64,000 nt of DNA. Source: Cydia pomonella. Its lineage: Eukaryota; Arthropoda; Insecta; Lepidoptera; Tortricidae. The position numbers were made by a program, and so were the translations under genes. The stretch spans positions 14,184,550 through 14,248,549 of the forward strand of contig NC_084707.1 in the NCBI RefSeq assembly GCF_033807575.1, written 5' to 3'. The notes under the pieces are model-generated. The model ran no database searches. It saw only the letters and a program-made list of their open reading frames with translations, and was not told the DNA's origin. Of the stretch, positions 32,547 through 44,383 are shown piece after piece (within the stretch, counting starts at the first letter, position 1; each line of letters begins with the position of its first letter).

Positions 32547-33485
32547 AGTTCATACATAAACAAAACAAGCGGAAATTAAATGGCAATACCTATACCTATT
32601 TGACACTTTATGATTGTTAAGACAATCAGACTTATGAATGAAATGTAAAAGAGTCGCAATGAAGTGATATAAGTGATAGCGGGCGGCGTAGCGGTCGCCG
32701 CAATCACCCCGCGGCATCTAAATGCGCCGTAGGACCTCGGACATTCCTCCCGCTTTATGTTATCATATCCCACTCTTTTATTCACATATTTGTACGGATC
32801 CCCTCATTTTTATTCACTCGAAATCATTATTATGCATAAATAAGTATTGTTTTATTTTATTCCCGTCGTTAGTTTAATACCGTGAGTTTCCAAGCGGACT
32901 TCGTCACCTCGCCCGGCTGAGATCCGACGACAATATTTAACAGATACTGAGATAAGATCTGTTTAAAGCGGGATGTAACTCGATGCTTTACTTAAATATA
33001 TTTTACGACCCAACGTATTAACATTGAATATTATTCATAAGAGAAGTGATCGTTTTGGTTTAACACGGCAATGTCGGCTCCGTGGTTAATAAACGTTTGA
33101 TTTGTTTGAAAAGATAGGGTGGAGCGCTTTAATGTAAGCGATTTGTTCATGTCTAGGTAATGTAAGTAGGTTTACTAGGTTTGTTATTCAAACTAAGTAT
33201 GTATTTGGAAGTGCAGGCAGTAGATTATAATAATCTTGACACAAGGTATTAAAAGCAATGGTGTGGATAAAGAAGTAATGGATGCAAGCGTTTGTCAACG
33301 AGATACTACTTACACTGAAGGTGGTGTTTAAGGACTCAAGAGTAAACAGTGGTTTCAACTGATGAAATGGCGTTGTAGACATTATTATTATTGTAGATAC
33401 ATTTCAAGTTACATATAATTATCTAAAATATGCCTTCCATGCTTATATCATTGTTAGCAGCTCAAAGGTGATAATAATTTGTGTA
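32547..33485. other. Non-coding stretch
   Basis: No gene. A small GC-rich patch lies at 32680-32740 (GCGGGCGGCGTAGCGGTCGC). Open frames on the minus strand are unsupported. Confidence 0.4.
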
Positions 33486-33605
33486 ACTCCAGGAGATTAA
33501 CACCCGTGAGCGGGTCCGGCGCGGGTGCTGCGCCCCGTTCGGTAGCGGGCCCCCGCTGGGCGCCCCGTCGAGCACGCGTGCGAGGCCCTGCGCACGGTCA
33601 AACAC
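33486..33605. promoter_or_regulatory. CpG-dense cluster 4
   Basis: A 100-base island of very high GC (GGGTCCGGCGCGGGTGCTGC, GGGCCCCCGCTGGGCGCCCC) in AT-rich DNA, with no open frame or repeat signature. Candidate promoter or enhancer core, comparable with the clusters at 11.9, 12.3 and 17.4 kb. Confidence 0.22.
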
Positions 33606-35095
33606 TAATATTTTAATATCTTAATAACCATTTAGAGGGTTTAGTCTATACTTTAACAACTCATTCGTAGTGTGCTGTATTAGACAGGTCGCAAAAATAT
33701 TTACTTTTTTAATTTAGTGGAAACTAATACATATTAAGCAATTATCAACCTTTATATTGTACGTGCTACAAACATCCACATTATTGTCTAGCGATGTTCT
33801 AGTCCAGACTAAGCCATTGTGCCGCGATCCTGATGTTGAAACAATGTTAAGTAAGTCAAGATTTCACCAGAGCAATGAGGCTCGCTCGGCTAATGACAAA
33901 TGTTGGTCGTAAGGGGTCGTTAATGGCTGGAAAGTTCTGTGCTGTATATCGGCGCGGGCGGCACACATAGCATCGGTTATTGAGCGCGATTTGGGCAGCC
34001 GTCTCAATACGCTACATGCGCCTGATTTACGAGAAGAGCGTGTGCCCTTTGTGCTCTACTTGACTAATGGACGGACGCTCACGGACATTTATGTAGATTG
34101 ATTGTATAAATTTTATTCACAATGTTAATACAGTAACAGATTTAGATGTCATTTAGAAATGGCTCTCTAAAGTTGTGCAATTTAGCCCGTGAATAATGGA
34201 TGACGAATGGCTAGTTTCTATACCGGGCCCGTGCAAGGTGGGGCCCGATTGTACGGCGTGCCCTAACGTAATGAGCGTTACACACAACATTATAAAGTTT
34301 ATCAATTGATTAGAAATATAGCTTCAGCCAGAATTTGGGTTAGCACACTGAAGGTCGGTGAATTATTCGCACGACACCTCCGATAGTGGTATGTTCATTG
34401 CTAATGGATATTGATACATCTATGTTTTGGTTCAAGTTTAGCAAAAATAAAAGCAAATAAGTATATGACAGTAACTTTAAATAGTCATTAGAAAATTTAC
34501 CATACTACCCATGTAGGCTTTCTTATCATAAGAATTAGTTAACTTTCTCTGTATTCATAACCCTTAACAATCTCATATGAACTTCGAATGCTGTAGCGCG
34601 CTATCCTGACATTCCAAAGTGAATAATTTGATATTTGTATGGACCGAAAAATTATGGTCAGAACATTTAGTTACGGCTCGAAGCAAGAGGATAATACAGG
34701 AAGGACTTGCAGAGTCATCCCATCGACACGGGTAGAACGTTGTTAATCAAAAATTTTAATGACCATAGATCGGAAAATAATAATTCCTCACCAGCCAATA
34801 GAGTCTACAACGTGAGAATAGTTTTGATACTGTAAAATTTATGTTAAAAACCACAAGGACAATTAGTATTGCATTTCATTTCATGTATTAGGTTTACATA
34901 TTAGTATTGCTTTAAATAAATCTACTTTTCGAACCACTATTTTCTGAAAGATAGAAGCGATTTTTCCAGGTATTTTTAAGTAATTCGGCGGAATTAGGTA
35001 ATAATTTTGATCCCAATATAATCCATATCTTAAACATTTAACATTTTTGTAATCAGTTAATGGAAAGCAACTCTATGTTTCGTGTGTTATGATGG
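33606..35095. other. Non-coding stretch, part mixed composition
   Basis: No gene or repeat recognised. 33890-34100 is unique, with balanced composition. 34246-34265 (GATTGTACGGCGTGCCCTAA) stands in an AT-rich setting. Confidence 0.4.
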
Positions 35096-35311
35096 AGCCC
35101 GATTCTGATATTAATTTCTTGTTTAACGGCGGTAACATGGTCGCCTTTTATCGACTGTTACCATGCCTGTCACGTTCTAACAAGTATGTAAGTCTGAAAA
35201 TGACGCATGACGCGACAGGTGATAAAAAGCCGACCACGCTACAGCCGCGAAACTGTTATGGGTACAATCTGTCAGCTGTCAACTGTGGCATTTCTGGACC
35301 AGAATCGGGCT
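35096..35311. mobile_element. MITE with AGCCCGATTCTG ends
   Basis: AGCCCGATTCTG (35096-35107) and CAGAATCGGGCT (35300-35311) are perfect 12-bp terminal inverted repeats. The inside folds again: GGTCGCCTTTTATC with GATAAAAAGCCGACC, and CTGTC with GACAG. The 101-codon open frame over 35089-35394 simply runs through this palindrome and the following LINE tail. No clear target duplication. Confidence 0.7.
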
Positions 35312-35314
35312 TAT

Positions 35315-35445
35315 ACAATACAATACAAATACTCTTTATTGCACACCCCAATACAGAAACAATACAAATAATACAACACATTAAGAAGAGGTAAACAACC
35401 GACGGTCTTTTCGCTAAAAAGCGATCTCTTCCAGACAACTTTTAG
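35315..35445 (-). mobile_element. LINE 3' end
   Basis: ATACAATACAAATACTCTTTATTGCACAC is the complement of GTGTGCAATAAAGAGTATTT with an ATTGT-unit tail. It continues through GTAAACAACCGACGGTCTTT and AAAAAGCGATCTCTTCCAGA to TTTTAGGTAGCGGAATTAAA, a 3' end I recall as frequent in Lepidoptera. It abuts the MITE at 35096-35311. Confidence 0.6.
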
Positions 35446-36489
35446 GTAGCGGAATTAAATAAATTAATGTCATGTCAGTAGGTGTTCCAGATGCAATAAA
35501 AGAAGTCTAGCACAGAATAAACACAAAACAAAACAATATATCGTATACAAATCATATACAAAGGACTTATGATTGTGATGTAATTTTATCACGCATTTAA
35601 GTAAAAAAATTAAGAAAAGTAACGTATTACTTACACTATTAAAATTGTGTAGGTAATATATTTTTAACGGAGTGTGCTTTTTAACCGAGCCAATACGGAA
35701 ATATACAAAACTATTGAAGACAGAGGAAAACTCTCTGTAGGTTTATTGCAATCTATCGTTTGTTAAAGATAGCTCCAAATTATTAAACTTAATATTTCAT
35801 TATAATATTTGTGCCTCAAAGTATCAAGTGGTTTTGTGATCGACCACCTCGGTCACGGTCCCTGGCCGCGCGAGACAGTTCGGCATTTAGCTCATTGTAA
35901 CAATGTTATTGACTCCTATCGAACCAACTTACGCATTTTCCTGGATGCTACCTACGTGTTTCTGTTCAATTCTAGCTTTTATCACCAGTGTCTGTTATAA
36001 TAAATCGGAAAAATTATCAATTCCTCACGAAAAAAAACCGACTCGGCGAAAAGCTGCATGATTGCTTCTCTTATGAGAAGAGAACCTCTCGATACTCTAC
36101 ATATACTGGTAATGTAAAAAAATCTGTTTTCTAGCTTTTCAATGCTGAATGCCTTTCAATTTTACCTGTATAAGCCCCAAAATTGTCTTTTTGGTTAATC
36201 ATGAGCTTAATGCCCTTTAACTTATTTAGGACTTGCATTTTTTTTCTGGTACTGCAGAGAGCTGCAGGTGGTACGAAACTATGTACATAGGCAAGATATT
36301 CTGTCTGCACGTCTAAATTGAAACAGATGACTCTCTAGAATCGATTGCTTAATACTCTAATTCAGAAAATGACCATCATCATCTTTTGCAGCGTCAAATC
36401 AGATCAAAATAATAAAATCGGGGACTGAAATAAATTTTAACAGAAGACACAGGGAACAGTGTACTTGTTTAAATAAATTCAATTGTATA
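35446..36489. other. AT-rich non-coding stretch
   Basis: No gene. GGTACTGCAGAGAGCTGCAGGTGGTAC near 36248 forms a small imperfect hairpin. Confidence 0.4.
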
Positions 36490-36725
36490 TTTAATCAAAA
36501 GTGCAATAACGGTTTTTTCGCACAAGAGTTCTGCCAAAAACAAACCATTGCTCGACAGCATCGAGACAAACGTAACGGTGTCGATCTTCTCGTCGACAAA
36601 CGTTCGTCGCGAAAAAGGTTTTGTCGAGCAATAGTTTATAGTATTTCGATCTTTCGAACAAACTTTCGTCGCAATGCCGTCTTGGCTTGGTATAGATCTT
36701 TCGCATAATCATTCATCGCATAATT
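36490..36725. repeat. TCG-rich local repeat
   Basis: Short TCG-containing words recur (GTCGACAAACGTTCGTCGC, GATCTTTCGAACAAACTTTC, GATCTTTCGCATAATCATTC), and ATTGCTCGAC near 36546 is the complement of GTCGAGCAAT near 36622. This looks like an old internally repetitive element. The 73-codon minus-strand frame across it is not a credible gene. Confidence 0.4.
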
Positions 36726-37183
36726 TAAAATCACAATTGCATTTCGCAAATGGGTGCGAGAACCTCGTGGCTGTTCAATTTAGTCATTTAGTTTCTTTCA
36801 TATTTATTTAAAAGTAATATTAAACTATTTATCCATAAATACATAATAAGGATATCTCCGAGCAAGGTTTAAGAATAAATTGCAAATGATTAAATTACTT
36901 TTACATTTCTCATGAAAGGACTATAAAATCTGTTTATGAGAGAATATCTCCGTAACCAGTAGCGCATCAAAATCAATTCGATGCGCCACATAAAATAGTG
37001 GTTATTTTATATGTTCATCAAGCAATCTCAGTTAAGCCTTTAGTGCAATATAACGAAGTCCCAGAAATCGATGAATTATCATAAAACTGATTATAAAAAA
37101 CATAATTTCAATGTTAGTCTGTGGTATAATGGAAATAAATATTCAAGAACCAAATAACGATATTAAATCTTCAAAATTGAGAT
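36726..37183. other. AT-rich non-coding stretch
   Basis: No gene or repeat recognised. Confidence 0.35.
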
Positions 37184-37193
37184 ACTTACTTAA

Positions 37194-38118
37194 CTAACTA
37201 ACTAACTGCTTTGGCTCAGCGATCCAAAAAGAATCTTGGCCTCCGAAACGAGAGAACGCCACCTGTCCCGATCCAGCGCGGTTTCCTGCCATGAATTGGC
37301 ATTCAGCCGACGCAGGTCCGCCTCCACGATATCACACCAGCGGTACCTGGGGCGCCCGATCGGTCGACGGCCGGTTGGTCGCCCCAAGTACGCTTCCTTG
37401 ACTACGCGATCCTCCCCCATTCTGAGTAGGTGACCGAGCCAGCGAAGTCTGTGGGATTTAGTTACGCCTATGATATTGGGCTCAGCCACCAACTCTTCGA
37501 TCTCGGCATTTTTCCGGATCCTCCAGGAGCCGTCGTCACTTCGGACAGGTCCCAGGATCTTCCTGAGCACTTTTCTTTCCGCTATCAGGAGCTGACTTTC
37601 CTCTTTTTGAGTTAGTGTCCAGGCCTCACAGCCGTACATGAGAATAGGCCGAATGACGGTTTTATAGATTCTTAGTTTTGTACTCTTACTGAGAAGCCTG
37701 GACACCAACACTTTATGGAGGGCTGCACTACATCGTAGTGCGTTTTGAATACGCAGTGCAATCTCCTCCTCCCGGGTGTTTGTATCGGTGACTGTACATC
37801 CGAGGTAGCGGAACTTGTCAACACCCTGATAGACGGAACCCTCCACATGAAGGCTGTCACGGCGAACTCGCGTGTTTTTGTACCGTTTCATGTGAAGGTA
37901 TACGGTTTTTGCTTGATTGATCCTGAGACCTATCTTGGTTGCTTCCTGCTCGAGGACCTTTACCGCCTCAACCACCTCTTCACGGCGTTCCCCTAACAAA
38001 GCAAGGTCATCCGCATACCCAATCACCTTGTGCCTCCCACCCAGCTCTACTCCTATGTCAAGGGTTATCACCTTGCGGACGACATGCTCTAGAGCCAGGT
38101 TGAAGAGTACAGGCGACA
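37194..38118 (-). pseudogene. 5'-truncated LINE, reverse transcriptase C-terminal part (RTE-like)
   Basis: The longest open frame in the window (minus strand, 38155 to 37202). Homology starts at KLSPVLFNLALEHVV, just after the upstream half of the palm; the preceding codons come from flanking DNA. The catalytic box GYADDLALLGER is intact, about 48 residues in. Then follow KTVYLHMK, FRYLGCTVTDT, ILMYGCEAWTL and the C-terminal SHRLRWLGHLLRMGEDR. There is no RNase H. The C-terminal build resembles RTE-like elements. The 3' end has a (TTAG)n tail. ACTTACTTAA occurs at 37184-37193 and 38119-38128, a probable 10-bp target duplication. With no stop in 300 codons the insertion is fairly young, but without endonuclease and upstream reverse transcriptase it cannot be active. 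Confidence 0.92.
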
Positions 38119-38128
38119 ACTTACTTAA

Positions 38129-38481
38129 TATAAAGTAATAAAAAACAATCAGCAAAGAAAGTCCCTCTCAAAACATTATTTATACAAAAATATAGTGTCT
38201 AATAAATTATAATAGAATGAATGCTTTGTTGTTAATGGCGATTTCAGACTAGCCTACAGCTCGTTTTTGGAAGCGAGTGTAGGCGCGTATGTCAGCGAAA
38301 TGTAGCTCATCTGATGTAAGCGCGTAAGAAAAAAAGCAAGTCTCAAACCGCCCTAAAATACAACGAAAATGCATCAAAAAGTGGTTTTCAATGTATTTTT
38401 ATCATACAACTGCTCCAATATTTTGTCTTTTAGGATTTTCTTTCTGTTAAAGGTAGTAGTAGCCAGTTGACAAGAAGTAGA
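38129..38481. other. Non-coding spacer between two LINEs
   Basis: No gene. CTACAGCTCG and GTAGGCGCG-type words near 38250-38330 are not assignable. Confidence 0.35.
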
Positions 38482-38491
38482 CAGGAGCACT

Positions 38492-39117
38492 AGTGCTAGT
38501 AGAATAGAATAGAATAGAATTTGTTTTATTCATAAACACACAAACAGTAATAGACATACATAAATGAGAACATATTGAGAATAAAGTGTCACGAAATGGC
38601 CTCATCTCAGCATGTTGCTGGCGACTTCCAGCGCTGATCTTCCGATGAGACCATCGAGTGCGAAATAATCACGGAAATATACTCTCTCCTGGCCGGTTTC
38701 GACCACGGCGACTGTTTCATCTCCTTCGAATACGTTCGTGTGCTCGCAAGTGACCCGTGCACACGACGGGCAAGAAAGCACACCATTCACATAATTGTAC
38801 ATGATAGCCGCTAGTGGGCGGGCCTTCAGCTCATCCCGTCTGATATTGAGTTCCACAAGTCGACGGGATTCAAAATCATTTGTTTGCTTAACTACGAAAG
38901 ATCTCCAAACAGGGCGGTCGGCCGCCTGCTTCTCCCACAGAAACGGGTCAATGTTGCAGCTCTTCATGTGGCGCTTAAGCACATCTTTATATCTGAGAAG
39001 TTGCCCGCCGTGCTTTCGCTTGCCCTCCTCCAGCTCCGAGTAAAAGATGCGCTTAGCCACCCGTCCCTCAGCCATCCTTGAAACACTTGATCACGGAAAT
39101 AGACACAAAGTGGACAT
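38492..39117 (-). pseudogene. Second 5'-truncated LINE, C-terminal end of a polyprotein
   Basis: The minus-strand frame 39075 to 38602 encodes RMAEGRVAKRIFYSELEEGK, RYKDVLKRHMKSCNIDP and WEKQAADRPVWRSFV, a tail well known from non-LTR reverse transcriptases (G-R-.-.-K-.-.-.-Y-.-E-L...K-R). A CPSC motif follows near its end. After the stop comes a short 3' UTR with GAATAAAAC and a tail of (ATTCT)n (38501-38521). The catalytic domain is missing. It differs in sequence and tail from the LINE 400 bases away, so it is a separate family. CAGGAGCACT at 38482-38491 and 39118-39127 is a candidate target duplication. A related fragment is at 50934-50985. Confidence 0.82.
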
Positions 39118-39199
39118 CAGGAGCACTGAGTAGCATTTCATAATCTCTCATATCAAACTCACGATCATCATATCTTATTCATCTAGTCTTATTTTGCCT

Positions 39200-40255
39200 T
39201 GCCCAGAAAATAAAAATTAATTCAAAATAATTGTGAACTATTTCATTCTTTTTGAAGGTTCCGAAGTCGACTAGGTAATTTTTTTGCGTTGCTCTATGAT
39301 CGTGCTAGAAAGCTGCAATTTGGCATGAATACATAAATCATGCATGGCGACAGAACGGTAAAATAAAAAGCAGCCGAAACCATTTTTGGGGGTGTTAAGT
39401 ACTGGACATACGCACGGGAGGGAGGGAATTTTTTGGCCGGGATTTATTTGTAATTAAGGCGGAATAAATCAGCCTATTTTTATACAGTCCGCGTTATTAT
39501 TTCTACGTCCTGTAGGACCTTAAACAGGGGGGTAGGCTCGGTACGACCTCGTGCCTACCAGGCCAAATTAGCTTTGTTTGACCTTAGGAACAATCCTGCC
39601 AAGCGGCATCGCCTGAGACAAAAGTGCATACTCACTGCTCTTACTTAGCCTACAAATTCAAGTAAAAAAAAAATATAAATTTTGAAAGGCTGTATCTCAG
39701 AAACTACAATCAGGGATCGGAACCGGTTTTTTGCAAAAACTTCGATATATTTTATATTTCGGTTTATTTTATACTCCAAATGTAGGACTCAGTTGTGTTT
39801 TCATATGACGACTTCTTATTATTAGATTGCCTAATTAGAAATGAAGTAATTAACGAAGAACGAAAAAATACCGTTTTCGTTCCCATACAAAAAATACCGG
39901 TTTCCGATCCCTGACTACAATTAGATCTACATAGACGATTCTAGTCTCGTATTGTAGCAAATTTAGTCTACTTTAAAGGTACTATCAAAAACTAGTACTT
40001 TGGGGTTAAAATCGCTCAAATCTTAAGAAAAAAATTCACGGTTTTTTTCGCATTTTTGACAAAGTTGCGTTCGGGGCTCAAGGTCACAAACTTGGCTTAT
40101 TCATTGGGGCTTGGGACAACATTATAAACAAGTCAGCAAAAAATTAGAACTACCGGATTTAACGCAAAGGATCCCCTGTTTTAGCTTATTCTGACATAAT
40201 GTGAACTACGGAACCCTACACTGAGCATGGCCCGACATGCTTTTGGCCGATTAGA
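39200..40255 (+). repeat. Common lepidopteran interspersed repeat, interrupted
   Basis: Landmarks are TGCGTTGCTCTATGATCGTG and CATGCATGGCGACAGAACGG (39283-39360), CTGTATCTCAGAAACTACAA (39691-39710), TTTTTCGCATTTTTGACAAA near 40045, and GAACTACGGAACCCTACACT, GAGCATGGCCCGACATGC near 40203-40240. I recall this series as one abundant lepidopteran family. It is interrupted by a hAT MITE at 39711-39913. A GC-richer stretch at 39440-39640 (GTACGACCTCGTGCCTACCA) may be a further insertion. Confidence 0.6.
39711..39913. mobile_element. hAT MITE, 203 bp, perfect 8-bp TSD
   Basis: Ends CAGGGATCGGAACCGG and CCGGTTTCCGATCCCTG are complementary apart from one extra base. The direct repeat ACTACAAT (39703-39710 and 39914-39921) flanks it exactly. 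Excising the element with one copy of the repeat would leave the surrounding family sequence continuous. Internal sequence is AT-rich and non-coding. Its ends resemble those of the 3643-5483 element (YAGGGATYGSAAACCGG), so both probably answer to related transposases. Confidence 0.92.
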
Positions 40256-41040
40256 TTTTTTTTATTTTGTCGCATCCAGATTAAGGTAGGCCGAGGCCGG
40301 TAGGTAATCATAATATATGCATTCGATTCGAATTTTTATCAACTGAAATTTATCATATGACGATGCCATCAGTTCCCAACTCTTTGTGACATTACTTTAT
40401 AGTTACGGTTGGAAACGTCAAGTGACAGCTTTTTGGCATTTACTTGTATTCTTTTTAACTAAATTTATATTAAAATGAGGATTATTTACATTAAATTGAC
40501 GTTGCAAAAATCAATATGTTTAGAGATTTATGCCTCTGGAACCAATTGGAAAACGATCGAACAGATGAAGTCGCACCAACTTTTTTTAATTTTTTTTTCG
40601 AACGGAACCCCTAAAAACCAAAATTAACGCACGAATAGTTAATAAACGTGCTGAGGTTTTAGCTTGCTCTCAATAGTGTACCTGTTTGATCGGCATATCG
40701 TTGCGCTCGCTCTCGATTAAAAAAATGATGGTCACGTCCCCACCAATTTTATGGGCCAGCCAAACGACCACTAGGAAAATTATAAAAAGCCATTCATCTG
40801 GCCTAAACGAATATCTTAACGTCGCCCGGACTCGAACGAGGACGTGAGATGAGTTTTTATTTTAAAAAGTAGCAATCACTCAATGCCGGAATTAAGCACG
40901 CTCTGTGGCATTGTACATAGTTTTCTTGTAAAATTGGGACCGCATGACGGAGCAATATCATTTAAAGATTGCACTTATTTACGTTGTCAAATCTGTAGAT
41001 GAATTGAAATATAGATAATTATCAAATGTCAGTAGTCTTA
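40256..41040. other. Non-coding stretch
   Basis: No gene. TTTTTTTCGAACGGAACCCCTAAAAACC near 40590 looks like the continuation of a repeat. No element boundary could be fixed. Confidence 0.35.
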
Positions 41041-41400
41041 ATAGACAAATTGCTTTCCATGTATCCGTTAATAAATAATAGGTGGGTGCGGCGGGCGCGC
41101 TCGGCCGGTCGCATTGTGTTCTCAATAATAAATGGCAACAACAGGTGAACAACTTATTTCACTCATAAATAGCTCTTCATGGGTGGAGTGCAATATGTAT
41201 TAGTCGACTGCCAACTTCCGCCCATTTGATATCAAATAATATTCCCGTGACAGATCACGTCATACTGTGTTACCGTGGCGCTATTGTTCACGCGATCGCT
41301 CACTTGTCATTGGGAAACAATCACATAAATAAAGATAAATATTAATCAGTTCCCGAATTTAGCGATAAACGTAATAATCATGAATGACGCAGTTCAAATT
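41041..41400. promoter_or_regulatory. Candidate regulatory block
   Basis: A unique block of balanced composition with ACAACAGGTGAAC (E-box), CTCATAAATAGC, GGGAAACAATCACATAAATAAAG (Fox-like) and CACGTCATACTG (CRE-like), next to a GC-rich patch GGTGCGGCGGGCGCGCTCGG. No repeat signature. Enhancer function is a guess from motif clustering. Confidence 0.2.
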
Positions 41401-42527
41401 ACTTACCTGTACCATTGTTGACGTCAGCATTAAATATGTAAAACCCGACAGGAAATATTTCATGCGGTGAAAACCATTATATAAATGTAATTATTCATGG
41501 AGGCAGACGCCTGAAAAAGCCAGCAATATTCGACAATTCATTTGTTTTAACGACTATGGCTTTATTGGCGTAAAGTAATTTAATCCAATAAATTTTGAAT
41601 AGTAATTAATATTATATGCTCACCAAACTAACGGAGGTAGCAAGGCAGCAATATACCTACATACCTATACTTGTACTTTTTCTGACAGGCTCCACTGGAT
41701 GTCACATTTGTTCCTTTCCCATAATAGTCACGTGTATAACTCCTAGCTCAAAAAAATTAGGGAAAGGACATCTCCAGTGAAACAATCTGCGCAGTATCTC
41801 TTGTAAACTGTAGCTATTTACTCGATCAAATTTGATATCAATTTTATATAGGTAACCTGAAGACCCAAAAATTATTTTGTTGTGTTTCATACAAACATCG
41901 AATGAATGCACGAAAAATAAAAATTACTTACCTACGTATAGAATAGTTGTTGTATTATACTGCATAAATATTATATTTTATATTATTCTAAATTGTGCGA
42001 AAATTATCCGATATATACGTGATAACAAACTGAACCGCCGGAACTGTCCCTCCCTGTCACCCTCTTTTTGGGGGGTAGCCAGGAGTTAACCGCGTGGTTA
42101 GAGCACTAGAATAGCTTATTTTTATGCTAAAGGTTGTTGCCTAAGGCAAAAGTGCAAGGCCACGATAACGGAAGAGGATTTGCATCTATAGGATTTGCTG
42201 TTTCCAATAATTTATTTGACTTTTGCCACTTTACAGGGTTCCCAATATACGATTCGACTATTCACTTTTGTATGATTAACATATTGACACCCCGCACAAT
42301 ATTTATCGTAATTTTACTGCATTGTGTAATAACGAATTAAGCTATAAAATCGAAAAATAGTTACGAATGCAAATCGATTCAACTAAATACTCCACTTAGT
42401 TATATGTCTAAAATTGTACATTGTACACAGTGATAAACACATGCAATAGATATATTGTATGACATTTAAAATGAATGCCGTCTCTTTAAAATGTATGGCA
42501 TCACCGATAAAATTAATACCTACTTAC
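41401..42527. other. AT-rich non-coding stretch
   Basis: No gene. A GC patch at 42025-42105 (GGAACTGTCCCTCCCTGTCA) ends in TAACCGCGTGGTTAGAGCAC, a tRNA-like A-box look-alike without a matching B box. Confidence 0.35.
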
Positions 42528-42602
42528 GAAGCGGGAGGTACATCCCAGGTTTGAATCCCGGTAAAGGCATTTATTAGTGTTTAAGTCTATCTGTAAATAT
42601 GT
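42528..42602 (+). mobile_element. SINE fragment
   Basis: GGTTTGAATCCCGGTAAAGGCATTTATTAG matches the B-box region and junction of the SINE at 9341-9600 on the opposite strand. The A box and the tail are degraded or missing. Confidence 0.6.
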
Positions 42603-44060
42603 ATACGAGTGAATTCATATGGTTAAATTTAAAAATTAATATCCATTATGCGTTTATAACTTTGTTAACTTGCTACGCTGTCTCGTATGCATAGTAGATA
42701 GATCCACCTAACCCGGAGCTTCCCCACAAGTGTTCAAAGCGGGCGAAACGACTAGTCAACCCTTTGCCGCTCACTCGCTCGTGAAATCACTCAAATACTG
42801 AATATTTTAATCTGAGCAGATAACGAGCTCGCAATTCTATTAGATGGAACATAGCACTGCGAGGTTAAACACATCCCCTACTGCGTTGCACCGCGGCCGG
42901 GCGGGTACACCCGTGCCACTCGTACATCAAAGCGAATATTGCATTTATGTATCGGAACTCGGTTGTATTGTCACGGGCCTAAGAACGCTTTGGGATTCAT
43001 CATTGAGTTCAGAGTAGTATTTGATGCTCCAATCAGATGCCTATTTATATATTTATTATCTATGTTTATCATATAAAATCTCTGTGCACTACAGGGAAGT
43101 TCAAAGATCCTAATTGAATGAGTTGTCATATTTAATCATGCATACGTCTGTAAAGTGTAAACACCTAGCTACAGCCCGCGAATTTGTCTGCTTAGAATTA
43201 TAATTTTCGTAATAAGTAGTTCAGCGGTTTGTTTAAATGTGAAGCGGTAACAGATAGACATACAGATATATTTACTTTCATATTTGTAATATTAGTAGGG
43301 ATTAATAGGGTGATTTGATGTTAAAGTAAAAGTGTGTATTGAAATTTAAACTGTATGTAGTATGTCACGTCTTAAATTTTAGATGAACAATGAAGTGAAT
43401 TTACTTTTTACCACTTTTATGCTACACTGGTAGTACCTACAGAGTAATCTATTATGCTTTTTTATATCACAAACTACAGGACACTCATCTCTTTAGCTGG
43501 TTAAAAATTAATGAAAAAAGTTAAGTAATTGGCGACAAGAATACCAGATTACCCACCTACCAAATTTTCAAGCCAGAAAATATCCCGCAATAGAACAACC
43601 ACCCCATGCGACAATAAATAAATCTTTCCGAGTTCACTTCATTTTAAAAGCAAGTATAAATATATCACGTCGAGCAATAAAGCTATCAAATATTTACTAA
43701 TCTGAAACGGTGAGAGCGAAGCGAACCCTTCTGGGGCCGACTCATAAAATAAATTGAAATAGTCGCGCCGCCCCCCAAATTAAAATATTCAAATGGGACG
43801 CACGCGCAAGAAAATTGAAAATTGTCGTCTATCGCCCGCAAATGAAACCTATAACTCCTCATGTGCACAGGCGGACAATAAAATGGGAATGCGTACCCTA
43901 CTACTTCATAAAATATATTAAAGTATTTAAACCATGTAAGTAAGCAGCTTCATGATACTAATTATACTATAAGATTGTGTTTAAGGTAATTTAAATTACC
44001 TATATATTTTGCACATTCTTCAAATCTAGATTACTGTAGATTACATAAAATGTATATATA
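42603..44060. other. Non-coding stretch, possible old repeat end
   Basis: No gene. 43245-43310 (GGTAACAGATAGACATACAG, TTTCATATTTGTAATATTAG, TAGGGAT) resembles the end of an abundant lepidopteran repeat. A CpG patch at 42880-42925 includes GCGGCCGGGCGGG. Confidence 0.35.
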
Positions 44061-44383
44061 CCGGGTGTTTCCTGTAACAGGAGTAATAAATTAAACTGTA
44101 GGCTGTACCTCTCAAACTCACAATCATTTGTTCAGCAACTTTTAAAAATAACATGTTTTAATTTAAATTACACATTGAAGTTAATTGTAAGACGCAATGT
44201 ATTGCGAATTTAGTTACGTTTAAAGCGTGACAATGAAAGCAACGTCAGCGTAAATTGAAAATAATATTAAATTTGTATGGAAAAAAAATATATAAAGATT
44301 TCATAATTTTTAAAAGTTGTTAATCAAAAGTTATATCGTTTTAGGAGTACAATATATGGGTTAATTATTTGCTCGTGTTACAG
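44061..44383. mobile_element. MITE with CCGGGTGTTTCCTGTAACA end, damaged right end
   Basis: The left end CCGGGTGTTTCCTGTAACAG-GAGTAATAAATTAA is mirrored by TTAATTATTTGCTCGTGTTACAG (44361-44383), but the outermost eleven bases are missing on the right. Instead TATATATACCGGGTGTT, the left flank and start, is repeated at 44393-44409. The sequence between is AT-rich and non-coding. Confidence 0.65.

Noticed and set aside
35089..35394. 101-codon open frame
   Set aside because: Runs straight through a MITE palindrome and a LINE tail.
42085..42115. tRNA-like start TAACCGCGTGGTTAGAGCAC
   Set aside because: No matching B box or cloverleaf downstream.
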